Of a stretch of DNA of 64,000 nt, positions 59,776 through 64,000 are shown one piece after another. Position 1 is the stretch's first letter; every line of letters starts with the position of its first letter. The translations under genes and the position numbers were made by a program. Origin of the DNA: Paenibacillus hexagrammi. Its GTDB lineage: Bacteria; Bacillota; Bacilli; Paenibacillales; NBRC-103111. Under the pieces are notes generated by a model that was not told the DNA's origin, searched no databases, and saw nothing but the letters and a program-made list of their open reading frames with translations. Location of the stretch: positions 1,240,001-1,304,000 of the forward strand of contig NZ_CP090978.1 in the NCBI RefSeq assembly GCF_021513275.1, given 5' to 3'.

Positions 59776-60440
59776 AACAACAGAGATTTTGGATCATGTC
59801 TTTATGTGTCGTCGGCGTCATACTTATCATTTGGGGAATAAGCTCGGCTTTTAACAGTAAACCATCCGTGTTAAGTCCCAATAATGGTTATGCGACAGGA
59901 TCAGTGACCGAAGGCAATACGAGTACATCAAGCGGAAGCAATGAGCTACCATGGGATTATCAGGTTGTAGAAAGCACTGTGGGCGATTTGCTCGACGGGG
60001 ATATGGTGCTACTTCCGAACAACGAGCGAATATCTAACGATCAGAACTTCGCAACCGGCGATAAGGTCTGGGTGCTTACTTCCATGAGCGCGAATATGCA
60101 AACAGACAGTCAAGGACGCAATGATGTGACATTGTCCCAGTGGAAAGCAATCAAAACCTTTAAGACCAAAGAAGAAGCGGATAAAGACATATCGGAGCTG
60201 AAAAAGCAGCTGACCACAGAAGTCAATCTGGTCGGCGTTTATAAAACGGAGTTGAATGGGAAATTCCGTTACTTTGCGGTAGTTGATATGCCAACAGGAC
60301 AGAAGGTCAAGCAGCCGATTAGCGAGGAGCGGTATGCCTCCTTCAAGGATAAGCAGCAAGTGGAGGTAATTTTGGAAGAGGTGCACGATTACAGTAATTA
60401 TGACCAGGTGATGGCGAAATTCAGGGGGTGGGCAAATTGA
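59772..60440 (+). CDS. Membrane-anchored protein of the ATP-grasp/DUF350 cluster
   Basis: Protein of about 222 residues with an N-terminal membrane segment (FWIMSLCVVGVILIIWGI), a Ser/Gly linker and an extracytoplasmic domain of about 150 residues (VGDLLDGDMVLLPNNERI, DKVWVLTSMSANMQTD). No family is recognised. TTG 59772 overlaps the previous stop and is preceded by GGGGAGGG, which is close; ATG 59796 is an alternative that keeps most of the membrane segment. It overlaps the next gene. Confidence 0.7.
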   Translation: MKQQRFWIMSLCVVGVILIIWGISSAFNSKPSVLSPNNGYATGSVTEGNTSTSSGSNELPWDYQVVESTVGDLLDGDMVLLPNNERISNDQNFATGDKVWVLTSMSANMQTDSQGRNDVTLSQWKAIKTFKTKEEADKDISELKKQLTTEVNLVGVYKTELNGKFRYFAVVDMPTGQKVKQPISEERYASFKDKQQVEVILEEVHDYSNYDQVMAKFRGWAN

Positions 60441-60826
60441 TTATTGGAAACTTGTTAATCAGCTTATTGGTGATTGTCGTGCTGCAGTTCGCGGGAATGT
60501 TCATATTCAGCATGATGACGCCCTACCGCGATATGGAGGAGATCAAGAACGGCAATGTAGCTGTCGGCATCACAATGGGTGGCAAATTTATAGCTACAGC
60601 GATCGTACTTGCGATCGCAGCCTATACCAATTCCTCGATATGGCACATGAGTTTATGGTTCGCGGTAGGTTACGTATGCTTAATTGCCGCGTACTGGGTA
60701 TTCGACTGGCTGACGCCGGGCTTTCGTTTGTCTGAGCAGCTCCAGAAGGGAAATGTGGCTGTTGGAACGCTGCTGGCTTCGGTATATGTCGGAATGGCCT
60801 TAACCGTGGGAAGCTTGATTGTGTAG
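60437..60826 (+). CDS. DUF350 family membrane protein
   Basis: Polytopic membrane protein of about 129 residues with four hydrophobic segments arranged as two DUF350 units. Each unit carries a similar motif: IKNGNVAVGITMGG and LQKGNVAVGTLLAS. DUF350 (YjfL-like) genes often neighbour glutathionylspermidine-synthetase-like ligases, as here. TTG 60437 overlaps the previous stop as TTGA and has AGGGGG about 9 bases upstream; GTG 60428 is an alternative. Last gene of the five-gene cluster. Confidence 0.85.
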   Translation: MIIGNLLISLLVIVVLQFAGMFIFSMMTPYRDMEEIKNGNVAVGITMGGKFIATAIVLAIAAYTNSSIWHMSLWFAVGYVCLIAAYWVFDWLTPGFRLSEQLQKGNVAVGTLLASVYVGMALTVGSLIV

Positions 60827-60867
60827 CTGCCAGCTTCACAGTTGGCTGCAAAGTTACATGTTATTCT

Positions 60868-61000
60868 AGATACTAGCTGCATGTTACATGATACGTGTTA
60901 TGTGTTAAATGTTAAATGTTAAATGTTAAATGTTACAAGCTACAAGCTACAAGCTACAAGCTACGTGCTACGTGTAACAAGCTACAAGCTACAAGCTACA
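60868..61000. repeat. Array of 19 degenerate 7-bp tandem units
   Basis: Reading in steps of seven from 60868 gives AGATACT, AGCTGCA, TGTTACA, TGATACG, TGTTATG, TGTTAAA x4, TGTTACA, AGCTACA x3, AGCTACG, TGCTACG, TGTAACA, AGCTACA x3, ending at 61000 with no phase break. Consensus is roughly WGYTAMA. A less regular unit precedes it (TGTTATT at 60859). The last unit contains the stop codon of the minus-strand HD-GYP gene. It fills the gap between two convergent genes where a terminator would be expected, and no other terminator was seen. Confidence 0.9.
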
Positions 61001-62042
61001 TGGCGATATTTGTAATTTCTACATGACCAATTTGCGATAAATCGAAAAATTCCTGATTGATGCGGATAAGCGGCTTGAAAAAATCCGAAGGATTCGTCAT
61101 GACGATCGTACCGGTTCTTCCGTCGCTGAGTGATACTTTTTTTCCTATAAAGTTCGGTATCATCTGCCGGATGAACACTTGTGTGATCTGGGGGTCCAGC
61201 TCGCCAAAGCTCATCCGGTTAAGTTCTTTCAAGACGATCAGCAGGTCCCGCTTTTGCTGGTAAACTCTATGACATATCATAGCGCTGTATACATCGGCAA
61301 CGGCAACAATTTGGGCAAAGGGATGAATCTCTTTGTCCTTTTTGCGCAGCGGGTAGCCGCTGCCGTCCATACGTTCATGGTGCTGCAAGGCCGCTAAAGC
61401 CATGGCAGTATCTTGCAAAGAGCTGCGTAAGATTTCGTAGCCGTAGATGGTATGCTTTTTTATTTCATCGTATTCCTTGGAAGTAAGCTTGCCTGGTTTT
61501 TGAAGAATGTTCTGATCAATTCTGCTTTTGCCGATATCATGGAGATAACCTGATTTGCCTAGATGAAGAGCTTCAAGCTCAGATTTCCCCATCCATTTAG
61601 CGATGTAATAAGAAAGCATACCAACCTGCACGCTGTGCTGATAGGTGTAATCGTCCTTACTATTTAAAGAGAGAAGCAGAGATACGACGTCCTTTTCCCC
61701 TTGAAATGAATCAATAAGCGGGTTAAAAGCTTTTTCAATCACTTCATTTACGATCGTATCCCCGGCTCCTGCATTGCTAAATAAGCTCTTAATCCCTTGA
61801 ATTGCACTTTCGAAAGCAAGGGATTGAGCTGGACTGGCTTTAATGTCAGCGTTTACATTTTGCGGTATAGCCTCATCCTGCCTCGGTTCGATGCTGACAT
61901 ACTCAACATGATGCCGATTTAGCATGAGGATATCACTTGAATCAAGAACAGTCCCCGCCGAAAGAAGGTGCAGTCCTGACGAATTGTAGGTATCACTGAT
62001 TAATTTGTCGCCAACAAAAAGCTGCAACACGTGTATGCGCAT
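60996..62042 (-). CDS. HD-GYP domain c-di-GMP phosphodiesterase
   Basis: Cytoplasmic protein of 348 residues. An N-terminal region of about 110 residues (MRIHVLQLFVGDKLISDTYN) precedes HD-GYP. Catalytic motifs are intact: YLHDIGKSRIDQNIL gives the HD pair and HHERMDGSGYP the GYP loop. The expected reaction is hydrolysis of c-di-GMP. ATG at 62042 is chosen because AAAGGA lies 7 bases upstream, while the longer frame to 62114 has no such site. The stop codon lies inside the heptamer array. Confidence 0.88.
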   Translation of the reverse strand: MRIHVLQLFVGDKLISDTYNSSGLHLLSAGTVLDSSDILMLNRHHVEYVSIEPRQDEAIPQNVNADIKASPAQSLAFESAIQGIKSLFSNAGAGDTIVNEVIEKAFNPLIDSFQGEKDVVSLLLSLNSKDDYTYQHSVQVGMLSYYIAKWMGKSELEALHLGKSGYLHDIGKSRIDQNILQKPGKLTSKEYDEIKKHTIYGYEILRSSLQDTAMALAALQHHERMDGSGYPLRKKDKEIHPFAQIVAVADVYSAMICHRVYQQKRDLLIVLKELNRMSFGELDPQITQVFIRQMIPNFIGKKVSLSDGRTGTIVMTNPSDFFKPLIRINQEFFDLSQIGHVEITNIAM

Positions 62043-62141
62043 AGCAAGTCCTTTCCCAAGCCTGAATAGATGTGGATACAATGTAATAGTATCGCTATTC
62101 CTATTAGTTGGCAATAAGGGCTATTTAGATTTTTTGGGGAC

Positions 62142-63221
62142 TTACATACCTATGAATCGGCTGTAGAGCGATTTGGCTGCAGTAAGGTCATCCGTACCTT
62201 GTACGAGGACTCTGCCGTCAGGAAAGAGTACCATAGTAACTTCGGAATTGGGCTGAAATTTGAGTAAAAAACGGTTTCTTTCGGTATGGCCTAGGGGCTT
62301 AAAGCGATCTTCCCATTGCTCTAAGGATAGAGCTGTTGGAGTGACTGGAAGGATTTGAACCGAATTTCTCCCGCACATGGATTGAATCACATCACTGTCC
62401 TGCTCGGCATCCAGATATTCATATTGATGCAGTCCGCAGGCTGGGCAGTTCGATTTTCGCGCGTTTGCAACTTGAATAGAGGAGTGCTGGTTATACCAAA
62501 GGTCCCACTGTTGCATGCCCTTGTTCATACGCTCCAGGTCGCCGATCAAGTATTTAATCGCTTCCGTGGCTTGGAACGAGGCGACAACGTGAATAATTCC
62601 GCCGATGACGCCGGCCGTATCGCACGTATCGGCTGTGCCCGCTTTTGGCGCTTGCGCAAATAAGCAGCGCAGGCATGGAGATTGTCCTGGAAGTATGGCG
62701 AGGGCAACGCCTCTTGACGCAACGGCGCCTCCATAGATCCAAGGTATGCTGTGCTTGCTGCTGACATCGTTAATCAGAAAACGGACGGCAAAGTTGTCCG
62801 AACCATCAAGAATGAGATCGACATCCTGAAGCAGCTCATCCGCATTAAGTGCATTCAAATCAGTGACGTGGGGATCAATCTCGACTAAAGAGTTGACGCT
62901 TCTTAACCTTTTAGCTGCAGCAATCGCTTTTGGCATCATAGAGGAGGCATCGTCTTCATCGTACAGCATTTGCCTTTGCAGATTGCTCACCTCGACGAAG
63001 TCTCTGTCTATGATGCGAACGAAGCCGACACCTGCTCGAACCATATGATTGGCGAGGACCGTTCCCAGCGCGCCCATACCTACGACAGCTACTTTGCTTT
63101 TCGTTAATTTTGCTTGACCTGCTGCACCAATCGGAGCAAATAGAATCTGCCTGGAATAGCGTGGATCCACGTTTGGTTGATCGCTTGTTTCAGGTACAAG
63201 CCCCGTATGTAATTGTTCCAT
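62142..63221 (-). CDS. MoeB/ThiF-type E1-like adenylyltransferase
   Basis: Cytoplasmic enzyme of 359 residues that adenylates the C-terminal glycine of a ubiquitin-like sulfur carrier. Nucleotide-binding GMGALG is at residues 48-53, DRDFVEVSNLQRQML holds the Arg/Asp contacts, and DTCDTAGVIGG carries the candidate acceptor Cys. Two zinc pairs are CLRCLF and CPACG. The C-terminal 70 residues after the zinc site are not a rhodanese domain. The next gene upstream encodes a MoaD-MoaE fusion, so the partner is probably the MoaD part and the pathway molybdopterin synthesis (MoeB role) rather than thiamine. Confidence 0.85.
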   Translation of the reverse strand: MEQLHTGLVPETSDQPNVDPRYSRQILFAPIGAAGQAKLTKSKVAVVGMGALGTVLANHMVRAGVGFVRIIDRDFVEVSNLQRQMLYDEDDASSMMPKAIAAAKRLRSVNSLVEIDPHVTDLNALNADELLQDVDLILDGSDNFAVRFLINDVSSKHSIPWIYGGAVASRGVALAILPGQSPCLRCLFAQAPKAGTADTCDTAGVIGGIIHVVASFQATEAIKYLIGDLERMNKGMQQWDLWYNQHSSIQVANARKSNCPACGLHQYEYLDAEQDSDVIQSMCGRNSVQILPVTPTALSLEQWEDRFKPLGHTERNRFLLKFQPNSEVTMVLFPDGRVLVQGTDDLTAAKSLYSRFIGM

Positions 63222-63236
63222 CTAGTCATCACTTCC

Positions 63237-63932
63237 TTATCCTTGCGATTCTAACGGGTTCCATGGGCCGGTTTGACTGCCTTTCCACTCGGACCCGTCT
63301 TCCCAGATTTCTTTTTTCCAAATTGGGACGATTTGTTTGAGACGTTCGATTGCATAGCGGCTTGCTTCGTAACAGTCGGCTCTATGAGGAGAGGAGACCG
63401 CAATAACCACACTTGCTTCGGCGATCTCAACTTTACCAAGCCGATGGGTGATGGCGCACAGAGTCCCCGGCCATTTCCGATCGATCTCTTCCCCTATCGT
63501 TTCCATTGTCTTCAGCGCCATAGGCACATAAGCCTCATATTCAAGGAGTACGGTTCTTTGACCGTGAGTCATTTCGCGGGTGGTTCCGATAAATACAAGG
63601 GAAGCGCCGTGATTAGGATGATTGACTAGAGACGCAACGCGCTCGGTGTCAATTTTGTCATAGGTGATGCTGCATCTGCTAGGCTGCCCTCCGGATACGG
63701 GCGGAATCAAGGCGATCTCATCCTCCTCGCCAACAGTTTCATGGTCACCGGCGTAGGCCTGGTTTTTGGCGACAAAGCAGGTGAATATCTGATCGGAAGC
63801 GGCGGGATGCAGCTCAGCGATGATTTGTTTGAGTTGGCCGGCCGTAACGGAAGTTTGTTCGACTTGAATAGTAAGTACAGAAGACTCTAGCAGGTCGACA
63901 AGACCTGCAAAGAGCTGGATCGATAATTTCAT
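63237..63932 (-). CDS. MoaD-MoaE fusion, molybdopterin synthase
   Basis: One polypeptide of 231 residues carries both subunits of molybdopterin synthase. Residues 1-82 are the ubiquitin-like MoaD part, ending in PPVSGG with the diglycine at 81-82. Residues 85-220 are MoaE, with TREMTHGQ, HRLGKVEIAEASVVIAVSS and WKKEIWEDGSEW, which include the active-site Lys pair. MoaD needs a free C-terminal glycine to carry thiocarboxylate, so the fusion would have to be cut after the second Gly, as is known for mycobacterial MoaX. AAGAGGTGAG precedes the ATG. Only 68 further bases follow and hold no gene. Confidence 0.9.
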   Translation of the reverse strand: MKLSIQLFAGLVDLLESSVLTIQVEQTSVTAGQLKQIIAELHPAASDQIFTCFVAKNQAYAGDHETVGEEDEIALIPPVSGGQPSRCSITYDKIDTERVASLVNHPNHGASLVFIGTTREMTHGQRTVLLEYEAYVPMALKTMETIGEEIDRKWPGTLCAITHRLGKVEIAEASVVIAVSSPHRADCYEASRYAIERLKQIVPIWKKEIWEDGSEWKGSQTGPWNPLESQG

Positions 63933-64000
63933 GACGGCTCACCTCTTAAAGCGGTATGTTCATTCCATCAGCATATCATATTTTGAAAGGAAAATGGTAT

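Noticed and set aside
60868-61000. The heptamer array as a CRISPR array
   Set aside because: Units are contiguous 7-mers without spacers and there are no cas genes in the window.

Overview
The window looks like a chromosomal segment of a spore-forming Firmicute of the Paenibacillus type. This is inferred from YesM/YesN-type two-component pairs beside sugar ABC transporters, a sufCDSUB operon, GGAGG-type ribosome binding sites with frequent GTG/TTG starts, a CcpA-like cre site, and several proteins of families common in that group. No rRNA, tRNA, CRISPR array, insertion sequence or prophage was seen.

Layout. 1-15.7 kb is a sugar, probably fructan, utilisation region: the end of a ribose-type ABC transporter, a chemoreceptor, a PfkB sugar kinase, a secreted modular GH32 enzyme, a leaderless GH32 enzyme, a second sugar ABC transporter lacking its own ATPase, and a YesM/YesN pair. 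16-23.7 kb is a four-gene Wadjet (JetD-JetA-JetB-JetC) plasmid-defence operon. 23.8-29.6 kb is another YesM/YesN pair plus sugar ABC transporter. 29.7-35.2 kb holds an OhrR-type repressor with a clear promoter/operator and a SiaB-SiaC-SiaA-SiaD signalling operon whose last gene fuses GGDEF and HD-GYP domains. 35.2-45.5 kb is mixed: AEC transporter, small proteins, a PAS sensor kinase, a GGDEF-EAL protein, a polar amino-acid ABC transporter and a VanY-like peptidase. 45.8-50 kb has mtnA-mtnK (minus strand), a Dps protein and small proteins. 50-55.3 kb is the SUF iron-sulfur operon behind tandem Fur-like boxes. 55.4-60.8 kb has a repeat protein, an NlpC/P60 lipoprotein and a five-gene cluster around a glutathionylspermidine-synthetase-like ATP-grasp enzyme and a DUF350 membrane protein. 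The end (minus strand) has an HD-GYP phosphodiesterase, a MoeB-like E1 enzyme and a MoaD-MoaE fusion.

How the parts work together. The secreted GH32 enzyme would cut fructan outside the cell, the ABC systems would import products, and the leaderless GH32 enzyme and PfkB kinase would process them, with the kinase/regulator pair and a cre site giving control. The Sia module, the GGDEF-EAL protein and the HD-GYP protein form a c-di-GMP and switch-type signalling group.

Caution on quality. Seven genes carry eight single-base indels, most in or next to homopolymer runs (rbsC-like permease, a YesN-type regulator, jetD, jetC twice, a MalG-type permease, siaA, mtnA). Correcting one base at each site restores a full-length family member every time. 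Because housekeeping and defence genes are hit alike, sequencing or assembly error is at least as likely as gene decay. The most unusual non-coding element is a 133-bp array of 19 uninterrupted, degenerate 7-bp units at 60868-61000, between convergent genes.
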